DNA from: Ascaphus truei
Lineage: Eukaryota; Chordata; Amphibia; Anura; Ascaphidae
NCBI GenBank assembly: GCA_036426205.1
Contig: CM071574.1
Coordinates: 16,720,381-16,784,380 of the forward strand
Reading direction: 5' to 3'
DNA: 64,000 bases
Shown here: positions 11,701-23,700 of the stretch, piece by piece
Numbering within the stretch: position 1 is the first letter of the stretch
Layout of the letters: every line of letters starts with the position of its first letter
The notes under the pieces: model-generated
What the model saw: the letters and a program-made list of their open reading frames with translations, nothing else
Told to the model about the DNA's origin: nothing
Database searches by the model: none
Made by a program: the position numbers and the translations under genes

Positions 11701-14700
11701 TCACAAGGTTTTTATAATCCTTATGAATGTCAATACATTCTTCTTACAATCCCAGCAGATGCTGATGTTTCACAATTTTGTCATTGATTGATGAATTCCC
11801 TTTTCTTACAGAACAAAAGCACTTGTATTAGAACTGTTAGCAGCGGTTTGTCTTGTCCGTGGAGGGCATGAAATTATTTTATCAGCATTCGATAACTTCA
11901 AAGAGGTAGGAATTTGCACTCGGATTATAGTTTATCAACAATGACTGCACTGCATATTATTGTAGGCAATGCTGTTTTTTTGTTTTTGTTTTTTTATTCC
12001 ATTTCTTCCAAGGATTAACATAGAATGAAACGAAAACTTTGTGATAAACGTAATTGATAATTACTTGTTACAACCTCAGAGGCTGATGTTTTTCTTTTGA
12101 AGTTTGCTTTGATGTGGGCTTTGTTCAAAATATTACTCTGATGTTTGGAAACGTAACACAATGTTAAAAAAGGAACGTCCCAAGTGAACTACTCATTTGA
12201 CGCAAAATGTACTAGTTTTCTGTTAGAACAGATATAGTATACATATTGTAGAACGGGTACCCAACTCCAGTGCTCAAGGGCCACCAACAGGTAAGGTTTA
12301 AAGCATATCCCTGCTTCAGCACAGGTGGCTCAATCAGTGGCTCAGTCATAATGAGTCTTAAATGAAAGTTGTAGATACAAAAAAATCATTAATAGGCATA
12401 AGAATCTGACACAGAACTTTTGATGCCGAGTAACGGTTATATGATGTTTTTTTTTTACAGTAAACAGACTTAGAATAAAAGTTAATGTAGTATATGTAGT
12501 CTAATTCAGGGGTGCGCAATGTGGGGGGGTGCAAGATTTTTTGGGTGGGGGGTCCGGCGGTTGCAAACGCCCAGTGCTCTTCCCCAAAGCATTTGAATTA
12601 AATGCCTGTGGGATCGCGTGAGGCCTCTGCAATGTATCCTACCTTGTTTTTGGCAACGCGGCGTCAAATGGTTATGTGACCCCGCAGCGCCATTTGACGC
12701 CGAAGACAAGGAAGGAGGGGGGTGCGAGCTGGTAAGCAGATAAGGCAGGGGTGTGCACGGGGAAAGTTTGGCCACCCTGGTCTAATTCATAGTACAATAA
12801 TCCATGTACACGCCCTTCCCAAAAAATATCACAATCATTTGGCATACAAAACACAGAGATACATTGGCTTGTATAATAGCACCATCCAGTCAAATGTTGG
12901 TCTCAGTGGGGGTTATTTATTCAAGTCTGGAAAACCGGAGCAAAAACCCAGTGCAAAAGAGTTGGCAAAGGAGCAGCTCAAATCACTTTAACTGCAACTC
13001 CCTTTCTTTGATGATAAGTGTTGTTCTGGGCCCCAGTTTTGCAGCCAGGAGACATTGGCAATAGAGCCCACAGTGCTATTTATACTTTTAATGGGGTTAA
13101 AATAAATACCGGTATAAATTGCATTATTGAGTTGTATGGTAGTGTTTGCTAGTTTTAAAAGCATGTAATCAATCTCAAATGATCAATTCCTGCCTGTTCC
13201 TGAAAACACAACAGTTTTGGGGCACTTATGCGCTGAATTTACAAACCCTGGGCAGGTGGGATTAAAAAGAAAAAGAAACGCTACAGTTCTACGAACCACC
13301 ATGTATCAATAATGCTTTGCAAAACATACCTTTTTGCATTTAATAAAATGTTACTATGAAACCTTAATTAGCATGTTGGCACAATGGGGTAGAAACAGTG
13401 ATCTGTACTTGGCTGTTTCCTTATATATCTTAATTAACACCATTTGCGTGAATCGGCTGGTATCACCGTGGAAACCTACTTTCCCAACTAAACACATTTC
13501 CTCCGAGGAATTTTGCTTTATTGAAGAATGCAACTTTGTGTCAATTATTTTCATTTTATTCCTTATTGTGTCTTCTTGATTAGTTCATTTTGGTCAAATG
13601 TGCGAAGAGAATGGATACAATACACAGGGACTTGAATACATTTATACTAAGGGGCAAAACATCTGTATAAGGGGGAGGGAATATTAATTTGTCATTTTCT
13701 CTCTAACAGATTATAAATGTTGATTATGAATTAGTAAATAATATAAACAATTGGTTTATAACTAGTACATTATATTGACAAAAGAAAGGGACATGAGCTG
13801 TTTACTTAAATAAACAAATTATTTACATTTTTGAATGACAGTAATAGATATAAATGAAAGAATAAAGAGGTTTATTCAATAAATGATATGCTCATTGAAG
13901 TAAAAAATGACTACACTTGGTGCCACTATTTAATCAATGGCTGCTTTAGAGAATTATTTGTTCCAGTTTAATGAGAATAGATGAGGAGAAAGTGTAGAAT
14001 TTGCTCTTCACATTCATATAAGAATATATACATTGCGGGAAACTTTCCAAAGTCTCCCAGCTTGAAAGCGGGTGCAAAAGTAATACAAAAAACAGCCCCA
14101 GATCTGTCAAGTAAAAAAATATTTGGAAGTATAGAGGTGTTTTCCTGAATGGATTTGGTGCTGTTTTGTAGCACGAGTATTGTTATGCGTTATCAGCCAG
14201 ATGTCGATCGAAATCCACCTTGGGATAGTTAATTATGACATGAAAGTAGTAGTGTAGTAAGCTGACATTTCTAATGCTATCCCATTACTATCTGTGAATT
14301 GCTTCGTTTTTATATTTCTCTTGATAACATATTTGTTTTCTCACCAGGTTTGTGGGGAAAAGCAGCGCTTTGAAAAACTAATGGAGCATTTCAGGAATGA
14401 AGACAATAATATAGATTTTATGGTGAGGGCCTTTGTACTATATTTTGATTTGACTTAAATAATATTGGCAACAATTTTTCATATGTAAAACGTCCATAAA
14501 AACTATGATGCACATGGCATAATAAATTAACATAAAAAAACCCCATTTGAAATGACCACATTTGGATTTATTTGCTTTGTTCTCAATCTGAAATTGCTTT
14601 ATCATATGCAATGAAAAATTAATTCGTTATCACACAGTCTACAAAAGGTACCTCAATAAATCCAGTGTTTTAGGTTAGTTCATAATTTCACTGATCAATA

Positions 14701-17700
14701 ACAATGATTGGATTTTAATTTTTGGAAACTGAGGTTTTTATAATTTGGGATGATAATAAAAAGCTCATTGAGCAGATGATAGATAGCCTTGTACTTTCTA
14801 CAAGTCGCCTTCAACACCACAGTGGGGTTTGTAAGCACTTCTGTGTCACACGGCCTGTCTGATAATCAAATATCTCAATTAGGACATTGAAAGCAGCTCA
14901 ACATGTTTTTTATTGTATTGTATGTCTTTATTTATATAGTGCCATTAATGTACATAGCGCTTCACAGCAGTAATACACGTGACAATCATATAAATAACAC
15001 ATTATATAAAGAACACATAAAGGGAGAAGTGCTTTAAACATAACAGTAACATTTTGGAAAGGGAGTCCCTGCTCCGAAGAGCTTACAATCTAATTGGTTG
15101 GTAGGAAGGACACATAGAGACAGTAGGAGGGCATTATGGTTAGTGCATCTGCAGGGGGCCAAGGTTTATGTATACAGTGTAAAACTATCACTCATAGAGC
15201 TACTCATATGCAGGTGTGTTTTGAGTTGGGTCTTAAAGGTGGATAGAGAGAGTGCTTGTTGGATGTTGAGAGGAATGGCATTCCAGAGGTGTGGGACAGT
15301 CAGTGAGAAAGGTTTAAGGCGGGAGAGGGCTTTAGATACAAAAGGGGTAAAGAGAAGACATCCTTGAGCAGAACGCAAGAGTCGGGATGGTGTATAGCGA
15401 GAAATTAGGGCTGAGATGTAAGGAGTCAAAAAAAAGGGGGGGGGGGGTCAAGGGGTGCTCCAATCTTATGACAACTAAATCAGCATTGAACAATCTTCAT
15501 GGACCCCAGAATAGCAGTGTGGGTATATGATGGAATGGCCTGTGAGTCACTCATAACAGTATGTAGGATGATATCCTCAGAGTAAAGATAAAGTCTGTCC
15601 AGGTTAGAGTACTCAACTATAATGGTCAAACATAAAATAAATAATCCTTACCCACTTAAGCTGTCTGTAGGGGTCCACTGTGGCGTGCCAGCCATGTAGA
15701 AAATCCAAATGTAGGTAGAACAAAGAGACAAAGGCGCACTGCTAGGGAGTCAGGTGGTGCAAAAATCAAATCCATTTATTTCAGAACATCTCTGATAAAA
15801 AAAACATAGCCCCAGGGGGGGCAACAAACAACCTCCTATGCGTTTCGGACGGGTAGGTCCTTTATCAAAGGAGGAAAAAGCAACAGGTTTTAGATACGTT
15901 TTGAATGTGAGAGGGGAATGTGAGAGAGGAGTCGAGTGTGACCCCTAAGCAGCGTGCTTGGGCTACTGGGTGTATGACAGAACTTCCAACAGTAATGTGG
16001 AAGGAGGTAGTGGGGCCAGGTTTGGGATGAAATATGAGGAGCTCTGGGATGAAATATGAGGAGCTCTGTTTTTGCCATTTTAAGTTGGTGGAGGGCCATT
16101 CAGGATGATATAGCAGAGAGACATTCAGAAACTTTGGTCTGTACAGCAGGTGTAAGGTCAGGGGTAGAAAAGTACATTTGTGTGTTGTCAGCATAGAGGT
16201 GATATTTTAACCCAAGAGATGTGATTAGGTCACCTAGAGAGTGTATAAAGAGAAAGGAGAAGAGGTCCCACGACAGAGCCCTGGGGTACCCCCCAGAAAG
16301 ATCGATAGAGGAGGTGTTGGCAAAAGAGACACTGAAATTATGATGGGAGAGGTAAGAGGAGATCCAGGATAAAGCTTTGTTATGACTACCAAGAGTATGG
16401 AGAATGTGAAGGAGAAGAGGGTGGTCCACTGTATCAAATGCTGCAGAGAGGTCAACGAATACCAAGAGTATGGAGAATGTGAAGGAGAAGAGGATGGTCC
16501 ACAGTATCAAACACTGCAGAGAGGTCAAGTAATATGAGCAGAGTGCAATGACCTCTGTCTTTGGCAGCATGGGGGTCATTAGTTATTTTGGTGAGGGCAG
16601 TTTCAGTGGAGTGAGCAGTGTGGAAGCCAGATTGTAGAGGGTCTAGGAGAGAGTAGGTGTTGAGAAAATGGAGCAAGCGAGAAAATACAAGACATTCAAG
16701 GAGTTTAGAGGCAAAAGGCAGGTGGGAGACAGGTCGATAGTTAGAAAGACAGGTAGGGTAAAGCTTGCTGTTTTTGAGTAATGGTATAACTGTTGCATGT
16801 TTGAAGGAAGATGGAAAGGTACCAGAGTAGAGGGAGGAGTTAAAAATGTGTGTGAGCGTAGGGATAATAGTAGGAGCAAGAGATTTTAGGAGATGGGAGG
16901 GAATGGAGTCAAGAGGACAGGTGGTAGAGGGAGAAGAGGAGATCAGCAATGATACATCCTCCTCTGTGACAGTGGAAAAATAGTCAAGGAAGGCAGGAGA
17001 AGAGTTAGGAAGAGGTGTAGGATGGGAGGAGGATACACAGGAGATGTCCTGACGTTTGGATTCCACCTTTTCCTTGAAATAGTCGGCAAAGTACTGAGGT
17101 GAGATGGAGGAAGAAGAACAGGCAGCAGAGGGTGATCTGAGTAGTGAGTCAAAAACAGAGAAGAGTCGGCGTGGATTCAACTTGTGCATCTTGATTAGTG
17201 AGGCAAAGTAGGCTTGTTTAGCGTGAGAGAGGGTAGAGTTGAAACAGGATAGCATAAATTTGTAGTGAAGGAAGTCTGCGAGAGTGTGAGATTTCCTCCA
17301 GAGATGTTCAGAGGAACGAGTGCAGGAGCACAGCATGCGTGTGTGGGAATTTAGCCAGGGTCTGGGGTTCAAAGGGTGAGAATGGCAGAGAGAAAGCGGG
17401 GCATGTAGATCAAGAGGAGGACAGGGCAAAGTTGTATTTACTGACCACGTTGTCAGGGTCTGGTGCAGAGCTGAGAGAGGACAGGGAGGAACATAAAGTG
17501 GAATTGAAAGCTGGTAGGTTAATAGAGCGCAGGTCTCTGCAGAACCATTAGCCACACAATAACTATAAGTACACTGAAGAAAGGAGTCTATGCAGTAAAA
17601 ATGAAGGGAGAGTTGCAGGTGGACAGGGGAAATAGTCCAATGTAATTGTATTATTTGTTAAGTGTAAGGCATCAACATTCAAACCACAACACAATACATA

Positions 17701-20700
17701 AAACAAAATACCCTATGAGGAATTATTAAAGGTTGTTATTAATAATAATAAATAATTAAGATGTGTAGGGGGCATTGTAAGAAGTATAAGGTGGTACATT
17801 GTTTAATACAATATAAAATGCATAACTAATATAAAAGACATGTGAATCGCTATTTGAGGAAGCTTTATGGGAATAGAGAAAATAGCAGCCTGTAGAGGGG
17901 GAGAGGGGTAAATATCGGTGGTTGCAGAAAATCCTGGGTGCTACGCACAGCCAAGCAAACGGAGCTTGTCAAGATCCTTGTGCTCATTAATTAGGAGAGG
18001 TTAAGTCATTTATTTTAGGAGGTACAGATCAGACCGTGTAGGGAAGGGGTGGCCAACTCCAGTTCCCAAGAGCTACCAACAAGTCAGGTTTTCAGGATAT
18101 CCCTGCTTCAGCACAGGTGGCTTGACCCCCCCCCCCCTGTGCTGAAGCAGGGATATCCTGAAAAGCTTACCTGTTGCTAGCTCTTGGGAACTGAAGTTGG
18201 TCACCCCTGGTGTAGAGGTTATGTAGAATTGACCACCACACACTTTGCGTTAAAGAAATGCACTCAGCTTGGAGGAAAAGGGTGGGAGGGAGTTTTAGAA
18301 GATGGCAAAGCTAATGAAAGTATTAGAGACGGGAGTAAGAGTTGATGATGACAGGGGAGTGTTGTGTACATTACAAAATATTTCTGCTCTGTTTGCAGAA
18401 TCCCAAATGAGAGTTGTTTGGAAGAAGTCATGCATCTGTGTTCTCATTTCCCTGCAGGTGGCATGCATGCAGTTCATTAACATTGTAGTCCATTCAGTAG
18501 AAGACATGAACTTTAGAGTTCACCTACAGTTTGAATTTTCCAAATTAGCTTTGGATGAATATTTGGATGTAAGTATTTTTATTTATGATTATTATATTTT
18601 CAGGTAGAAATGTGCTTTTGACAGTTGTCAAAATGTGACTCCTCAATACTATACTTTGTATGTATGTATAATTGTATTTATATTGCGCCAAGAATGTGCG
18701 CAGCACTTTACACAATTGCAACACAAGGTAAATAAATGACAAACAATGGGGATAAGTGCAACAGGTAGGTGACAACATAAGGTAAAAGGAGACCCTGGCG
18801 CAAAGAGCTTACAATCTAAGTGATTTTGTACAACTTATTTTTATTTACAGGCCTGCAACATTCATTAAAAAAATTAACATTTGTTTAAAAAGGGTATTTT
18901 ATTTCTATTTCTTATTATAGAACCATATAAATTACAGCATCATATTGAAATGATACAAAGAACCCTTAAACCAGTGGTGGGCAAACTGGGGGGCACAACA
19001 TTTTCTGGGGGGGGGGGAGTGGCGCTTACAGAGGCCCCACGCTCTTCGCCACAACATTTAAATTAAATGCCGGGGGCGCGCCCGAGGCCTCTACTGTAAG
19101 TCCCTTACCTGGTCTCCGGCAGCTTCTGGCGACATGTCGCCATAGCAACGTGTCATCACATGACGTTGTGATGTCAGAAAACGCCGGAGAAAAAGTTAAG
19201 GGAGGGTGGTGCGAGCTGGTGGAGAGAGCAGGCAGGGGGCGCAGACAGAAAACGTTTGTGCACCCCTGCTTTAAACCATTGTCTTATAGACTTGTGTTCT
19301 TACATTCAAGCACATAATCCCTACTTTTAGTACTGATTAATCATTGTGTCTCTCTGATACTCCTGCATCAGTTTGAGCAGACATTCTGCTATACCTTTGA
19401 CACTATATTGTAGCAAAAAAGAGCGAAGACGTTATTCATTTTCCAACCTCGGTTGATAAGTTGAAACTCTTACTAAGTCATGTCAAGTGATTGTGACAAT
19501 GTGTCTGTTGTGGTCAGAATCCCAACCACAAGCAAAGCGCTGAATAAACTTGAGTTTAGTCACAATGGAAATGGCTATATTGTCTTTTCCTAAAAAAGCA
19601 ACATGGAAAGATATTAAAAAATATTCTTTTACTTTGGTTTTAATTTGTGGCAGTATGAATATCTTTAAATGAACCAACATTAGAGCTATACAAACTTTAC
19701 AATCATTTGTTCCTGACTTCAGTAATACTGATTTTGAGTCTCGTTTAGATTTCAATATTCTAAAAAAAGTCAGTATTTCCTCTAAAATGCAATTTTTTTG
19801 TCTTGGCCTTTTCTAGCACTTACTATATCAACCGTAATACAATAACTCCAATTATATACCTGCAGGTTCCACGTGTATTTTGTATTCTTATCTTTAACTT
19901 TCAGAAATTGAAACACACAGAAAGTGACAAACTTCAGGTCCAGATTCAGGCTTATCTGGATAATGTGTTTGATGTGGGAGCTCTTCTGGAAGATGCAGAG
20001 ACCAAGAATGCAGCCTTGGAAAGAGTCGAGGAACTGGAAGAAAACATTTCTCATGTAAGCAAAAAGTACACATCAGCCGTTATGTAACATACATATAATG
20101 TTTGTGAGCTGTACAATATTCTGAAAGAATTTACATAAGCAATGAAGCAGACAAAAATTTCCTGAAGCATCCAAGGAAAATATATAGGGCAGTTATCCAT
20201 ATTAAAATTCTGAAGATGTTCCTGTGGAGAGAGAGGTGTGTGTGTGTGTGTGTGTGTGTGTGACAGAGTTCCTTACCAGGGAGATCCAGGACCATGCAAC
20301 AAGAAAAGAGACAGCACTCATGGTAAAGTCCAAAACAATGTATTTAAAAGGCACAATCAACCAACGTTTCGGTCCTAACAACAGGACCTTTCTCAAGGGA
20401 GTGCTCCCTTGAGAAAGGTCCTGTTGTTAGGACCGAAATGTTGGTTGATTGTGCCTGGATCTCCTGGTCTGCCTGGTAAGGAACTCTGTTACCTATTCAA
20501 TACTTATGGGATAAGCACCTATCTTTTATCTTTTTGTGAGTGCCATCTGTTCTTGTTTACTATATATATATATATGCACACGCACATACAGAAACAAAAC
20601 AAGAAACAATTAAAACCTAAAAAGGACTTTTACACGCCCTCTTTCCCTGGTTCCTTATGTCCTTGTGTTTTCCCTGCAATGAGTTGGGGGCCCCTTTTTA

Positions 20701-23700
20701 GCACTGAGACAGACATACAGGACATCAGACGGACACACGAACACACACCACACACACAAACTACACACACACACACTACACACACACACACACACACACA
20801 TACACACACTTCTGAAATTGAAGGTCTTGTCAAGCACACATTTCTTGTTAAAGGTCCACAAATACATTGCTTTTTAATATAAAAGAGAAGGCTTTTGAAG
20901 AATGACGATGATTGTGAAATAATATTGAAAAGCCGCTCTTTCAAAATTACAGCTGTCTGAAAAGCTGCAAGACACAGAAAATGAAGCTATGGCAAAAATT
21001 GTGGAACTGGAAAAACAGCTCATGCAAAGACACAAAGAACTGGAGATCACACGGGTAAGTTTCACAGGGAGACTGTGGTTTTTTTACGCATACAGAGTGA
21101 CTGCCCTTGAAATGTCACCGGCCTTAAACAAGTCATTCAGTTGCATGTGTACAGACCTTCCTCCAGGCAAAAGTGAACCACCATAAAGCTGAAATCTAAG
21201 CCGACATTGTTATTTTTATTACTACTTATTTTCAACTAACTAGATTCAAAAGATGTTTTATATTCAAAAGAGTGCAATGCTATTTATTTTATTTTCAGAT
21301 ATCTACAGTACAAATATGACGTTATAATTATACTGAAATAAATGGACAGGTGGCATACCCCTACTGCACGGGTGGCCAACTCCAGTGCTCAAGCGTAATG
21401 TCTTAAGGATTTATCTGCTTCAGCACAGGACTGAGCCACTGATTGAGCTGCCTGTGCTGAAGCAGGGATATCCTTAAAACCGGACCTGTTGGTGGCCCTT
21501 GACCACAGGAGTTGGCCACCCCTGCCCTAGTGTAATTTAGGACACGTATTCATTATTTTCTTTGCTTATTCCACATATCTGATTTGCTGTGTACACATTT
21601 AAAGGATTTCCTTTATCATGGAACATTTGGAGGGTCGCAAAGCCATGTGAGGTTCAGATATTCACACTGGCCTTCAACAACTATTTGAAAGTACCTTTGC
21701 ACTATTGTAATGTAGGTTTATAACTTTGTATCATATAAAACATGTGTAATTCGTCCCAGTGCCACAGCACTGAGTGGTTTTGTAAAGTTCTGATGCTAAA
21801 ATATTGAATGATTTAAATGCGTTACTTCACTTGGTGCAGATATCTCGGGGGTCTCCATAAGTCCCCACAAAGATAACATGTATCGTTAATAAAGTGCAAG
21901 AAAAGGATTTGTTACATCTTTCCTGAAGAAACAAATGAGCACTTTAGGTTATTCCCTTTGTGAAGTTGCATTTTGATCACAAAAAAGCATTTCACTGTCA
22001 ACGCTTCCGTTAGCTTAGGGATGGCCACCTCCTGCCCACAAGGACCACCAACAGGCCAGGTTTTAGTGATATCCCGAATTGATTGAGCCACCTGTGCTGA
22101 AGCAGAGATATCCTTTAAACAAGAGATGGGGGAAACTGCCAAAATCCGTTTCCCCGGATTTCCTGAGCTTTCCATTCAAAATCCGTCGACGGATTGTTCC
22201 AGTTTCAATCCTGCGGATTAATCCAAAACCGCCATAGGATACAATCCGCATTGGTTTTTAAGAATCCAATCGGCGGAATCTGCAACCCGTTGGTGGATTT
22301 CGTAATCCGCAGATTGGATTCTTCAAAATCCGCCAACTGATTGCGGAATCCGCCATGTGGCTTGTCAGTGATAAAATCTGGAAAAGACTGATTTGCGGAA
22401 ATCCGCAGATCAATGGAACCGGCGGATCCAAATGCACCCCCCAAAAATTTGCCCATCTGTACTTACAATCAGACCTGTTGGTGGCCCTTGAAGGCCCGAG
22501 GTGGTCACCCTTGTGCTAGTTCTTTATAATAAGTTAACAAATTGCGGTGTGATGTCTCATCGTTCTATTTTCACACAAAGAAACAAAAACAACTAAGGAG
22601 GCAGCTTGTGACACTCATAATATTTTCCAATTAAATGCTGTCAACATTGAAAGAACTGTTAATGTGAACGTGGAATACAGGTAAATTAGTATAGTGACTG
22701 ACAAGTTAAGTATGATGCTCTGTATGCACTCATCTGTTAAGATTAATGAAGAACACTTTATTGGCATCTATCTGAGCTCTATGGAGCCGTGGGTAAGCTG
22801 GTCCTGTATGTAAGATTACTTACTTTGGATACTGAACTAACGTGGGGTTTAGTCCTGTGGGTTTCTTAGCACCCTCATTACCTACTTTACTTGCATTTAT
22901 GCGGCTAGAGGTAGCGTTTGTTTCTCTGTTTTGTCGCACTTGCCACTAATCCATATTTTAGTGATGGCATGTCAATGGCTTTATGGTGAAATGTGATAAT
23001 TACTCATTAAAATGTGTTTTGAAAGCAAGTGGTGGAAGGAATATATTGCTAAACATTAAAACTGTTTGGGCAGTAGACAAAGCACAAGGGATTGTGGTTT
23101 TATTGAACCTTTTTACAGTTTATCACACTTATTCAATCGTGTTTTGAGCAATGCAATGTGAACACATGTTAGGGGACCGCTCTATACCTAGTATCCTGTT
23201 CATATGCAATCTCCTTCCACCTTAATCTTTCTGCAGGAAGTTTGTAAAGATGCAAATACCCAGGTACACACATTAAGAAAAATGGTCAAGGAGAAAGAAG
23301 AAGCAATTCAACGACAATCCACTCTGGAGAGAAAGATCCATGAGTTGGAGAAGCAAGGCACGATTAAGATTCAAAAGAAAGGTGACGGAGACATATCTAT
23401 TATGCCAATGGTGGCTTCAGGGACGTTGCCATCAAGTACAGAGGCAACAGTTGGGGCAACGTGTGGATCTGGTATTGCAGTTGGTGGACTTTCTGCACTT
23501 GGTGGAGCTGCGAGTGGATCAGGAGCTTCTGGAGTTCCATCTTCAGCAATGTTGCCACCACCTCCTCCCCCCTTACCCTCAACATCTGGGACAGGTAAGG
23601 GAAGAACAGACACCAATCTGAAAAGTATTGGCCAAGATGGAGGCAGAATATGATGTACCAATGTTGTTAGCCATGCGTTCAATAGGAAATGCAGTTTAAC

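Larger units (their letters stand above)
9629..11811 (+). other. FMNL2 intron w2-w3
   Basis: Mostly unremarkable AT-rich DNA. A TTAA-flanked DNA transposon with an inner GC-rich insertion occupies 11062-11652. Nothing recognised in 9.63-11.06 kb. The short intron w1-w2 (8754-9551) is also plain. Confidence 0.6.
11906..14347 (+). other. FMNL2 intron w3-w4
   Basis: Contains a half foldback MITE (about 12252-12347) and a hAT-like MITE (12507-12779). The rest is AT-rich with no recognised feature. Confidence 0.6.
21055..23236 (+). other. FMNL2 intron w7-w8
   Basis: Holds a foldback MITE (21367-21524) and a nested pair of elements (22017-22515). The remainder shows nothing recognised. Confidence 0.6.

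Noticed and set aside
16100..17555. Host gene on the - strand (367-codon and 159-codon frames)
   Set aside because: The content is reverse transcriptase of an L2/CR1-type LINE with a mutated catalytic box and frame breaks.
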